DNA of 64,000 nucleotides from Dendrocalamus latiflorus. Its lineage: Eukaryota > Streptophyta > Magnoliopsida > Poales > Poaceae. The position numbers and the translations under genes were made by a program. Shown one piece after another: positions 22,095-33,400 of this stretch (position 1 is the stretch's first letter; every line of letters begins with the position of its first letter). The notes beneath the pieces are model-generated. The model was not told the DNA's origin, ran no database searches, and was given only the letters and a program-made list of their open reading frames with translations. Where the stretch lies: assembly GCA_017311315.1 (NCBI GenBank), contig CM029658.1:25840629-25904628 (forward strand), written 5' to 3'.

Positions 22095-25000
22095 TGTAAC
22101 ATCCCAAAAAGGGAACTAGTGTATTTGCAAAATTCGTAAAATATTTTAATTGTTTCTCCCGAGTTTTTCCAAAAGTTTTTAGTGTTATTCAAACTCCTCG
22201 AGTTTGTTTTTCTTGCCGAAAGTCCGAGTAATAAAAGTCCAAACCTTGGAATCAACATATCAAGATTTAAAAAGTTAAGAAGAGCCAAGCTTACCCGGGA
22301 ATCTTAAATTCAAGTTTTAAATTTAAATCCGGACCCTCAAAACCAGGAATAGAAATCGAAATCAAACCAAAAATCTCTCTTCCACCCAATTCGTATATCT
22401 GAAGATTTAAATCCAGAATATCAACATTTATTTCTCTAGAACTCGTTGATCATAAAATTTAAGAGTTGAATCAAAATTTGAACCAGGCTTTCGATTTCAA
22501 AATCTACTCGCAAATATCAAAAATTTGTTTGATGTATTTTCCAAAATTCAGATTATGCTAAAATCCCCAAAACCCCCTATTGGGACAGGCCCACTCCTTC
22601 TTTTCCCCGGCCGGGCCGTTTTCTCCTTTTTCCCAGCCCGATTTGGCCGCCCCCTTTTTCTCTGGTCTTCGGCCCACCCGACGCCTTCTCCTGCCCTTGC
22701 TCCTTCTTTCCTCTTCCTCCCTCTTCTCCCGTCGCACCCGAGCCGGCCTACCTCTATGCGCCGCTGCTCCTCGCCCCGGCCCGGTCCCGTGCTTCGGCCT
22801 CGCCCACTAGCTACAGCTGCCGCAGCTCGCCTCCGTACGCGCAATTGCTACCCTAGCGCCGGCCTCGCCTGCGCCTCTCCCTTGCTAGCCCTGCTGCCGC
22901 TCGGCATTACTCCTCAGCGCGTCTCCGCTCGGCATTACTCCGCCTACGCTTGGCTTCAATGACGCCCAGCTGTCCGCCACCTTCGCCCACCTATAAGGAG
23001 CTGGCCGAACCCCCAATGCTCCTCTCCTCCATCGCCCTCCTCCTCGCGTCCAGCCGAGCTGTTTGATGCCGCGCCGCCGTCGCCTCTCCCCGTCTCGGCC
23101 GCCTCCGGCTGCCTATCCCCAAAGTGAATGAGTCACGGCATGCCCCAGGTCGCCCTCTACCTCCCCACTTGAGCAATCGAAAAATCTCCGACCGAGAACG
23201 CCTCACCTGGCTCTTCCTCGCCTTCGGCCGGCCGCCGCTGTTTCCACCGCCGCCTCCCCATAGATCGACCACGGGCCAATTCCACGCAATGGGAGCTGCA
23301 CCTCCACCGCCCGAAGCCTCCCCAACCATCGGTGTGTGCCCTCCGCCGCCCAAGTCTCCCCGCCACGGTGACACGGCCACACCGGCGCATACGCTCGCCG
23401 CCGGCTCACCTCAGAGTCCCTCCGACCGCTTCAAGCGCCCTGGTGAGTTCCATGTACTCCACTCGTGCTTCGGCGCGCCTCCCTTTGTTCCCCCTCTCCT
23501 CCGGCCACCGACGCCCTATTTCCTCCTCACCGCCGGCCGCCTAGAGCCACCGCCCGCATGCTTGGCGCCGCTCCGGCCGAAGCCCTTACCTCCCGGAGTC
23601 TCCCCGTCGCCGTGGCCATCCATTTGGTCGGTCGCCGCCGCCTCTCCGGCCGCTCCTCACCGGCGACGACGCACGGCCCCGTAGCCACCTCGCCTCCCCT
23701 GTTTCGCGGTTGTGCCCCTGCTCTGTCCCGTTTCCAACCGAAGGCAGCGCCCTCCTCTCTATCTTCCCCCTCTCTTATGACATAAGGGCCCCACTGCCAG
23801 GAAGCATTTAGCATGTGCATCACTTGCATCATCCCAGCTCAGTTGCAGTACACATCTCAAAAATATAAATTGCAAATAAAAATGAAAATAAAATTTAATT
23901 GTGGGAGTTAACTAAAAAGGGTATGAAATGAAATATAAAATTTTGGTTAATTGCATGTAAAGACACATTGTGCATAAGAATAAGAATAAGGAATTATTTT
24001 TGAATTCATAATAAAAAGATTTACGCAATTAAATTAAAAACTCAACATGAGCTAACTATATTTCCAATTGAGATACTAATATCCTTGTGAAACTAAAAGC
24101 GCGTTATGCGTGGTCTATTTTCATATGGCAAGAAATCGGCATGGCCTCCATGGATGTTGATGTTTGAAATCAACAAGGTGAAACTAAGTGGAAGATCATC
24201 TCTTATGAAATTAAGGTAATCCTAAAGTAGCATGTTTAAACCTTTATAAAGATAAGTTCAATACTCGCAAATTTGACATCAAACAAATTGAAGATTAAAT
24301 ATCACATTCTATCAAATACTCAAGTGGTCTAAATGGTATTTTTCCTCTCTCGATCTAATCCGTTAGTACGAACTGAGTAAATCAATTTAACCAGATTTTG
24401 CCACATAAAATATCAACCATGAATCACTCATTCAATGAAAGGCAGACTGTTAATAGTAAGATTGGTTCGCTAATAAAATAATCAATCTTGTGCATAATAA
24501 TAATTGGTTAGGCAATTAGATTTCATCTCCTAATTAAGTTGTTAAAAGCGATGATTCATTGAACTGGCCGTTGCTATCCCAGTTAAGTTCTGCCTCATGA
24601 AATATTAAAGTTACACGAAGTACTTAACATTACACTCATCTTATGTAAAGCTTCCGCATCCTAAAATCCTAAAATCATGTTTCTCTTTACTACCAATGAT
24701 ACTCTCTTTTATCTGTCCCTAAGTCCTGCCTGACTCATGGAACTTCCTTGATAAATATAAATCAATTAAGATCAAGCCATCAAATAAAGGGTCGCCTTTT
24801 CCCCAATCGGCTACGCAGATAATTCCTGAAGATGTATCCTCACTTTTGGTCCTCATTATCCTAAAATTTTCCCTCACGGTAAAGCTATTTAGACCACTCG
24901 TTCTTCTACTCAAATCCAGCTACCGCTGTGTTTACGGCGTACTAATCCGAATAATCCTCCTATTCTCAAATCATAGTAAGTGTGTGATTTAAATTAAATT

Positions 25001-26014
25001 GGGCATTTTAAAGTATCTGGATTTATTTGGTCTTTCTTTTCTTCGCTGCGTATTAGAATTTGAAGACTCGACAAGACGACGGATGCAAACAGTAAGACTG
25101 GGTAAAAGCGAGGACCAGTAATTTAAGATAAATAACTGAGAAGGCTTTGAATTAGAACAATCAAGGCCGTGGTAAAACAAGCAAGGCAAGTCATCACTTT
25201 GATCATATTGCTCCCACATTTTATGCAAATTTATGTTCCTTTAAATTATCAACCTGCATGCTTAATTTAATATGCAAATGTATGTCAAAACTTAAGGTAG
25301 CTACATGCCCATTTGCTGTTGTATTAAATTTAATATGCCTTTCCTTGACACTTGAATCACTTAGTCCTTGTCGCCATAGATAATAATGATAATCTGTACT
25401 AGCTGTAGATTACATTACAATACTATGCTAGTCCGGTCAAGTCCAGGGCGCTAGTCGCCCTGATCATCAATCTTTACAACAAAAGAATTTATTTTGGGAC
25501 AGTCATGGGATGTACGTGGCTGAGTATTTTGTTACGACTGTTTTATGCTTCTCAAAACCCTCAAAATCTGCTCTACCTGTCTGGGCGGTTGGTGAGAGTG
25601 GATGGTGCCGATGTCGCACGAGAACCCGTGGTTTGTGGTAAGAACCGCCTGGACAAATTAAGGACTGAATCTGGTGATGACCTCCTTATGTAAAACAGTA
25701 CAACCACAAGTCTATATGGGTACGACCTAGCTAATTAACTTGCAAAGGTTTAGTTAGATATCACCAGTGGAAAGTGGGTACCAGGGCATACTGGTTTACT
25801 CACAGTGAGGCACAGGGATTTACTGTACTCATACGGCGCAAGAGGGGGCTTCTGACTGTGGTGGACTTAACCTTTCAGCGGTGAAACCTCAGCGGGTGAT
25901 GTCTAGCTAGACCAGAGTAAGGTAAAGGCTTTGTGATAATTCATCTATGTCTCATGCCTAAGGAAGCATGTTGACTATTAAGATGACTTATCTCTTGTGG
26001 TGAAAGTGTACAAC

Positions 26015-26055
26015 CTCTGCAGAGTGTAAAACTATTCGAATAGCCGTGCCCACGG
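26015..26055 (+). promoter_or_regulatory. Triple palindrome module in the 5' LTR of C
   Basis: CTCTGCAGAG (26015-26024), CTATTCGAATAG (26032-26043) and CCGTGCCCACGG (26044-26055). The same order and spacing occur at 34363-34403 and, with changes, in LTRs A, B and D. Confidence 0.6.
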
Positions 26056-26430
26056 TCAAGGGCGGACATGGGAACTTACTCGAGTTAGTTCTATTTCAAA
26101 AAAAAACATTTTTGGGTGGGATAAAATCAGTCAGAGGGACGTACTCTGAGTTTTGAATTTTTTTTTTCTGGAGGAAAGTGCTCCAGTGGTGAAAACTAGC
26201 ATAGGTGGGGGTAACCATGCACTGTAAAAGGTGGATGTAACCTACACTTCTATTATTATCGCATTCTCACAATCAATTTCATAAAATCTGCTTTAGTTAA
26301 AATTGCTAAGTCTCAGGAGTTTTCTTACCTATTGTAATTCCAAAACAATGCTTTTAGCAAATAAAAGAACCTCAAGCCTCCCTTGATAGCTTTGCATCTA
26401 GTATTGTTGCATTCTGTGTGGTGGCTTGCT

Positions 26431-26446
26431 GAGTACCGTTGTACTC
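26431..26446 (+). promoter_or_regulatory. GAGTAC/GTACTC hairpin in the 5' LTR of C
   Basis: GAGTAC, loop CGTT, GTACTC. Counterparts are at 34779-34794 (3' LTR), 17538-17555 (A; 7-bp stem, loop AGTT), 18158-18174 (B; loop TTTAT on the minus strand) and 7411-7430 (D; 5-bp stem, 10-base loop). The stem is kept while the loop varies. Confidence 0.55.
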
Positions 26447-26794
26447 ACTGTTGCTTAATTACCATCAGACAGAAAGGAAGTAAAGTCAAGCCCTGCGATG
26501 CTAAAAAGGGTCGACAGAGCTGGAAGACGAAGAGGCCATGAACTAGGTCGCGAACCCCAGTTGGCTGCCTGTGGGCAAGTCCTGAGGGTCCCACCTGTGT
26601 GGAGTTTCCGCTGCTGCATTTTATTGATTTCGGCCTAATCGGCCCATGAGTAAGTATTACTGTATTATTTACGCTTCCGCATGATATGTTTTTGGTATAC
26701 AGTAATGTATCTGTGAGCACTATCTACTGATCCAGGGAATAGTGCGGTGGAATCACAGAGGATCTGGGTTTGCTAACCCGAGGTCCGACAGAGC

Positions 26795-26806
26795 TGGTAT
26801 CAGAGC
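26795..26806 (+). promoter_or_regulatory. Primer-binding site of element C
   Basis: TGGTATCAGAGC, complementary to the 3' end of initiator tRNA-Met, begins 4 bases after the 5' LTR end. Confidence 0.9.
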
Positions 26807-27289
26807 ATATAGACTGTAGGTCGTAACCTTAGTTAGCATGGCCGTTAGTTCTATTTCTTTAAAGCCTAATTGCAAAATATAAGTAGTATTGCTACTCTCA
26901 TCCCTCTTAGATGATTCCCTCTTATCTACTTGCTGCCCTGGCCATTTTCAGCTCTAAGGCTCTCTTATCCCAAATTCAAACTAACGCGAGTCCGAGTTTC
27001 CCTCTGAAAATTTTTCTGAAAAACTACCTTGGGCCAAAATCATAAAACCTATATTGAGTTTTACTTGCAAAAGATGATCATCATTGGAAGATTAAATTAT
27101 CAAAGATTTATTTGCAACGCTTACTTCCAAGCTCATTTCGACAAACCTAAGCTTCCAAGGAAAAGTTTTTCCATAATTTAACCCTTTGCCAATTTAGTCT
27201 ATGAAGTTGCTTTGATATCTCAGATGTATGTGTAAATCTTGGTGGATTCATGTCAATCGTAAGAGAAGTTTAAGGTGAAAATTAAGCGA

Positions 27290-28160
27290 ATCAAATTGGG
27301 TGATAGACTTTGCTACACGGGTGAACCAATCTAGATTATTGAACTAACAAAATAGATAGATCAGTTAACATGATTGGGTTGGTTAAAATGGGTGAACCAA
27401 CTTAATGATCGGATTGATTGAATGGACAGACCAGTTTACATGATTGGATTAGTTAAAATGGGTTGACCAATTTAAATGATTAGATTGGCTAAATATGTCG
27501 ACCCAATGTAAAAGGACTGGATTGGCTAAAATGATCGGATGGGTTAAATAAAGGGAGCAATATCAATGATTGAATTGACTAAATGAGTGGACCAACTCAA
27601 AAAGATTGGATTGACTAAAATAATGGGATCGATGGAATTTTAGAATAGTGGGGAGTATCATTACCATTGTTGGTTTGCATCTTTAATAAACAATATGACC
27701 CAAGGTGGATGTTTGCATTGGTGGGATAATGAGACATAGCTGACTACGGGTTGGATTGTTGAAAATTCTGAGGAGACTAGGAGAAGTAATAATAACCCTT
27801 GACTTATAGATTTGAATAATAATCTTATTTCCGGTGGACATTTATGACAATGAAGTCGCTCGGAAGGACATTGCATATAGTAAGACTAATCACTTGGTAA
27901 ACCGATTATGAATATATCTCAATTGTCGAAGGGATTGGGTGAATATACAAAGTTACTGGTGGATTGAGATATTAGAACCATACTACAAGCAATACCGGTG
28001 GATTTAAACTGAAAAAAAAATATGTGAAGTGGTACTGGTGGATTTTAAAATATGGAAATATTGAAGCCTGATACAAACAAGTACGGGTGGATTTAAAGTT
28101 AAAGAATTTGGAGTAATGTTCAGATACATAATTGAATGGGATTACTGAGTAATGCACCCA
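27290..28160 (+). repeat. Diverged short tandem repeats in the interior of C
   Basis: 27,290-27,640 holds repeated units of roughly 60 bp built on GATTGGATTGGTTAAAATGG and GTGAACCAA. 27,950-28,110 repeats TACTGGTGGATT or TACGGGTGGATT about four times. No coding sequence is seen from 26,807 to about 29,190. Confidence 0.55.
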
Positions 28161-29190
28161 AGATTGGATTCAAGAAATTACGGAGGGAATTGAGGTTCAT
28201 ATGCAAAATAAGTAACCCTGATTTGGTGAATGACACTATAGATGATACCTTGGAAGTCATATAATTTGTGCATTAGATAACACTCACTGTTTGGAGTATT
28301 AGACAAACAATCATGCTGAGGCTAAGTAATGAAAGAAGTCAGTTTTAGATTCAAACAAGTATGAGCAAGTTTAACAAGGCTATGGATTCTAAGCCTACAA
28401 ATGGAAATATTGTGGGAGTGAATTAGTCTGTCAATATTGTGACCTTGGGGATGCTAGGATACCTTTTCAACAAAAAGGGTATTTTAAAAGTTCTAGTATT
28501 TTAAAGCCCTTTCAAAAAAAATCAATCTTGATTATAGAACTCTGATTTCAGATTAATAAAGAGAAGCGTAAGCTTCACTGCCAAATCACTTCTTAACCCT
28601 TTCCTTGTGCTATTTCCGTCTGCAAAAAGAAAATTTGGTTTTCCCTGTTTCCTTTCCCTCACTTCAAAGGCTTAAATTCGAAGACGTCGAGAATACTCGT
28701 GGAGATTGGGTGGCATCGCTTCAGCAAACTTAGTTTTAAGAACCCTGTGTCTTCTTGCGTGTGTCTCTGCGCTTAGACGTTGCTTGGTTAAAAAGGATTT
28801 TATTGGCCTTGTGCACTACCTTCTTGCCCTCGGGCATTGTATTTCGTAGGCACAGGAAAAGCGTGCTTTCAAAAGCTTGGTTTTTCGGTGTGGCTTGTGT
28901 TGTGCCCCAGTTTCTGGGTATACACTCCTTAGAATGGGTTAGAGTATCTTATCCCCGTCAACTTTTCCGTACCCCGTGCTAATTCCCCCTTACCTTATTG
29001 CTAAAAACCTCATCAGGTCTGCAGGCAAGAGGTAGCAGATAGCTAAGTCAAGACACTTAAAGCTCTGAAGTTAAAGAGGCAGCATCTCTGAAAAGGACAA
29101 CACCTAAGAAGCCTTAGCCTGTGAAAGGATCAAGACTCAAGTCTCTATTCCACAGCAAACTCTCTGATACAAACCTCCTTCAAGTAGTCA

Positions 29191-30059
29191 ATGGCCAAGA
29201 ACAAGTTCAAAAGCAAGAAGAAAGAACCAGTAACCCCTGCTCGCTTCGACCCCTACCACTCATCCAAGAATTCACTCAAACCTACTCCGCAGAAATTTCT
29301 AGGGAGCAATCATCAAGATGGGAATAACAGTGGTATGACACCAAGCAAATGTCGAAAGGATATTGTTTGCTTCTGTTGCCAAAATACTTGACACTATGCT
29401 AGCCGGTGCCCCAGAGGAAGCAAGACAAAGCGGCCAACTGCTTCAAACACAGTGACCCAGGACATTATGTGAGAGACTGCCCTCAACGGAGGTTAAACAA
29501 GCAAGAAAAGGATGTCGTCGCCATCAGCCTCGGTCTTGACAAAGGGAAAGGTGTTAGCTCCAAGCACATCATGCGGAAACCGACAGGACCTAATGAAGCC
29601 CTACTACCAGGTGCAGAAGAATTGCCAGCTACTACATGTGTTGAATGTGGCAAGACAAGACATGACGCCCAATCCTGCCCTCCACTACGTCAGGTTACAT
29701 GTTTTGCCTGTGGTCAAACAGGACACTACAGTTGCAATTGCCCAGCTCCGTACTGTCCTTACTGCAAGAGATACCATTTACTAGAAGACTACCTCAAGAA
29801 CCTAGTGGCGTGTACACGTTGTGGAGAAAAAGGACACCAAGCAGATCAATGCACTGTAAGCTGCCCCAACTGTGAGGAAGATCATCACCCAGGAGAGTGC
29901 CCAATGCGCAAAGTCACATGCTTTCTTTGTGAAGGACAAGATCACTACCCCAAGGGTTGTCACATGAATCTGTTGCTGACCAAGGCCGCTGAGATGCAGA
30001 GACTGAGTTTTAGGGCCGCCAACGGACCCATTGTGCCGAAAGCTAACAAGAGTAATTAG
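29191..30059 (+). CDS. Multi-CCHC zinc-knuckle protein of element C
   Basis: Two overlapping frames. 29191-29391 gives a Lys-rich start (MAKNKFKSKKKEPVTPARFD) and a first knuckle CFCCQNT, stop, HYASRC, where a Gly codon appears to have become TGA. 29406-30059 continues for 217 residues with CFKHSDPGHYVRDC, CVECGKTRHDAQSC, CFACGQTGHYSCNC, a degraded CPYCKRYHLLEDY, CTRCGEKGHQADQC, CPNCEEDHHPGEC and CFLCEGQDHYPKGC. That is about eight CX2CX4HX4C-type modules, against one or two in ordinary gag. Such arrays bind single-stranded nucleic acid (family knowledge). It could be an expanded gag nucleocapsid or a captured cellular CNBP-like gene. The stop and frame change near 29391-29406 mean this copy is probably not a full protein. 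Confidence 0.65.
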
Positions 30060-30424
30060 TACCGGTCACCCGTCAATGTTAAGGGGGGTAGCTCGAATAA
30101 ATAAGAAATGTCAGCGTACCTTGATGTAGAACCTGCCACCACTCAATCATGAGGAGAGATTAGCAATCAACATTGAAGAAACAACAAACCTTCGAAATGT
30201 CAAGTAATGAAGTGAAGACAGCTGCAGCCCAATCAGAAGAGCAAGGTTTCCCCTGTGCAACATTTTTCTAAGTGCTAACCCACTTTTGTGCAGCTTCCCT
30301 CCTTTCCGACAGCATCAAGAGCAGTGTGCGTAGTATCAAGCAGTACCCTCGAGCCCTTTCTGCTAGCCAGCTTGTTCCCACCTACTTCTCTCTACTCTAC
30401 TCGAATCTCGGGGACGAGATTCAT

Positions 30425-30442
30425 GTTAAGGGGGGTAGGATC
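30425..30442 (+). promoter_or_regulatory. Polypurine tract of element C
   Basis: GTTAAGGGGGGTAGGATC abuts the 3' LTR start at 30443. A near copy (GTTAAGGGGGGTAGCTCG) lies upstream at about 30078-30095. Confidence 0.8.
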
Positions 30443-33400
30443 TGTAACATCCCAAAAAGGGAACTACTGTATTTGCAAAATTCGTAAAATATTTTAATTG
30501 TTTCTCCCGAGTTTTTCCAAAAGTTTTTAGTGTTATTCAAACTCCTCGAGTTTGTTTTTCTTGCCGAAAGTCCGAGTAATAAAAGTCCAAACCTTGGAAT
30601 CAACATATCAAGATTTAAAAAGTTAAGAAGAGCCAAGCTTACCCGGGAATCTTAAATTCAAGTTTTAAATTTAAATCCGGACCCTCAAAACCAGGAATAG
30701 AAATCGAAATCAAACCAAAAATCTCTCTTCCACCCAATTCGTATATCTGAAGATTTAAATCCAGAATATCAACATTTATTTCTCTAGAACTCGTTGATCA
30801 TAAAATTTAAGAGTTGAATCAAAATTTGAACCAGGCTTTCGATTTCAAAATCTACTCGCAAATATCAAAAATTTGTTTGATGTATTTTCCAAAATTCAGA
30901 TTATGCTAAAATCCCCAAAACCCCCTATTGGGACAGGCCCACTCCTTCTTTTCCCCGGCCGGGCCGTTTTCTCCTTTTTCCCAGCCCGATTTGGCCGCCC
31001 CCTTTTTCTCTGGCCTTCGGCCCACCCGACGCCTTCTCCTGCCCTTGCTCCTTCTTTCCTCTTCCTCCCTCTTCTCCCGTCGCACCCGAGCCGGCCTACC
31101 TCTATGCGCCGCTGCTCCTCGCCCCGGCCCGGTCCCGTGCTTCGGCCTCGCCCACTAGCTACAGCTACCGCAGCTCGCCTCCGTACGCGCAATTGCTACC
31201 CTAGCGCCGGCCTCGCCTGCGCCTCTCCCTTGCTAGCCCTGCTGCCGCTCGGCATTACTCCTCAGCGCGTCTCCGCTCGGCATTACTCCGCCTGCGCTTG
31301 GCTTCAATGACGCCCAGCTGTCCGCCACCTTCGCCCACCTATAAGGAGCTGGCCGAACCCCCAATGCTCCTCTCCTCCATCGCCCTCCTCCTCGCGTCCA
31401 GCCGAGCTGTTTGATGCCGCGCCGCCGTCGCCTCTCCCCGTCTCGGCCGCCTCCGGCTGCCTATCCCCAAAGTGAATGAGTCACGGCATGCCCCAGGTCG
31501 CCCTCTACCTCCCCACTTGAGCAATCGAAAAATCTCCGACCGAGAACGCCTCACCTGGCTCTTCCTCGCCTTCGGCCGGCCGCCGCTGTTTCCACCGCCG
31601 CCTCCCCATAGATCGACCACGGGCCAATTCCACGCAATGGGAGCTGCACCTCCACCGCCCGAAGCCTCCCCAACCATCGGTGTGTGCCCTCCGCCGCCCA
31701 AGTCTCCCCGCCACGGTGACACGGCCACACCGGCGCATACGCTCGCCGCCGGCTCACCTCAGAGTCCCTCCGACCGCTTCAAGCGCCCTGGTGAGTTCCA
31801 TGTACTCCACTCGTGCTTCGGCGCGCCTCCCTTTGTTCCCCCTCTCCTCCGGCCACCGACGCCCTATTTCCTCCTCACCGCCGGCCGCCTAGAGCCACCG
31901 CCCGCATGCTTGGCGCCGCTCCGGCCGAAGCCCTTACCTCCCGGAGTCTCCCCGTCGCCGTGGCCATCCATTTGGTCGGTCGCCGCCGCCTCTCCGGCCG
32001 CTCCTCACCGGCGACGACGCACGGCCCCGTAGCCACCTCGCCTCCCCTGTTTCGCGGTTGTGCCCCTGCTCTGTCCCGTTTCCAACCGAAGGCAGCGCCC
32101 TCCTCTCTATCTTCCCCCTCTCTTATGACATAAGGGCCCCACTGCCAGGAAGCATTTAGCATGTGCATCACTTGCATCATCCCAGCTCAGTTGCAGTACA
32201 CATCTCAAAAATATAAATTGCAAATAAAAATGAAAATAAAATTTAATTGTGGGAGTTAACTAAAAAGGGTATGAAATGAAATATAAAATTTTGGTTAATT
32301 GCATGTAAAGACACATTGTGCATAAGAATAAGAATAAGGAATTATTTTTGAATTCATAATAAAAAGATTTACGCAATTAAATTAAAAACTCAACATGAGC
32401 TAACTATATTTCCAATTGAGATACTAATATCCTTGTGAAACTAAAAGCGCATTATGCGTGGTCTATTTTCATATGGCAAGAAATCGGCATGGCCTCCATG
32501 GATATTGATGTTTGAAATCAACAAGGTGAAACTAAGTGGAAGATCATCTCTTATGAAATTAAGGTAATCCTAAAGTAGCATGTTTAAACCTTTATAAAGA
32601 TAAGTTCAATACTCGCAAATTTGACATCAAACAAATTGAAGATTAAATATCACATTCTATCAAATACTCAAGTGGTCTAAATGGTATTTTTCCTCTCTCG
32701 ATCTAATCCGTTAGTACGAACTGAGTAAATCAATTTAACCAGATTTTGCCACATAAAATATCAACCATGAATCACTCATTCAATGAAAGGCAGACTGTTA
32801 ATAGTAAGATTGGTTCGCTAATAAAATAATCAATCTTGTGCATAATAATAATTGGTTAGGCAATTAGATTTCATCTCCTAATTAAGTTGTTAAAAGCGAT
32901 GATTCATTGAACTGGCCGTTGCTATCCCAGTTAAGTTCTGCCTCATGAAATATTAAAGTTACACGAAGTACTTAACATTACACTCATCTTATGTAAAGCT
33001 TCCGCATCCTAAAATCCTAAAATCATGTTTCTCTTTACTACCAATGATACTCTCTTTTATCTGTCCCTAAGTCCTGCCTGACTCATGGAACTTCCTTGAT
33101 AAATATAAATCAATTAAGATCAAGCCATCAAATAAAGGGTCGCCTTTTCCCCAATCGGCTACGCAGATAATTCCTGAAGATGTATCCTCACTTTTGGTCC
33201 TCATTATCCTAAAATTTTCCCTCACGGTAAAGCTATTCAGACCACTCGTTCTTCTACTCAAATCCAGCTACCGCTGTGTTTACGGCGTACTAATCCGAAT
33301 AATCCTCCTATTCTCAAATCATAGTAAGTGTGTGATTTAAATTAAATTGGGCATTTTAAAGTATCTGGATTTATTTGGTCTTTCTTTTCTTCGCTGCGTA

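Larger units (their letters stand above)
22095..26790 (+). repeat. 5' LTR of element C
   Basis: Starts TGTAACATCCCAAAAAGGG and ends GAGGTCCGACA. A CTATAAGG TATA-like box lies at 22991, about 0.9 kb in, followed by a GC-rich leader and a splice donor CTG/GTGAGT at 23443. Palindrome module 26015-26055 and hairpin 26431-26446. The GC-rich open frames between 22.5 and 23.8 kb recur identically in the 3' LTR and are not host genes. Confidence 0.92.

Noticed and set aside
22525..23832. Open frames that recur identically at 30,873-32,180
   Set aside because: The repetition is due to the two LTRs of element C, not to a duplicated gene.
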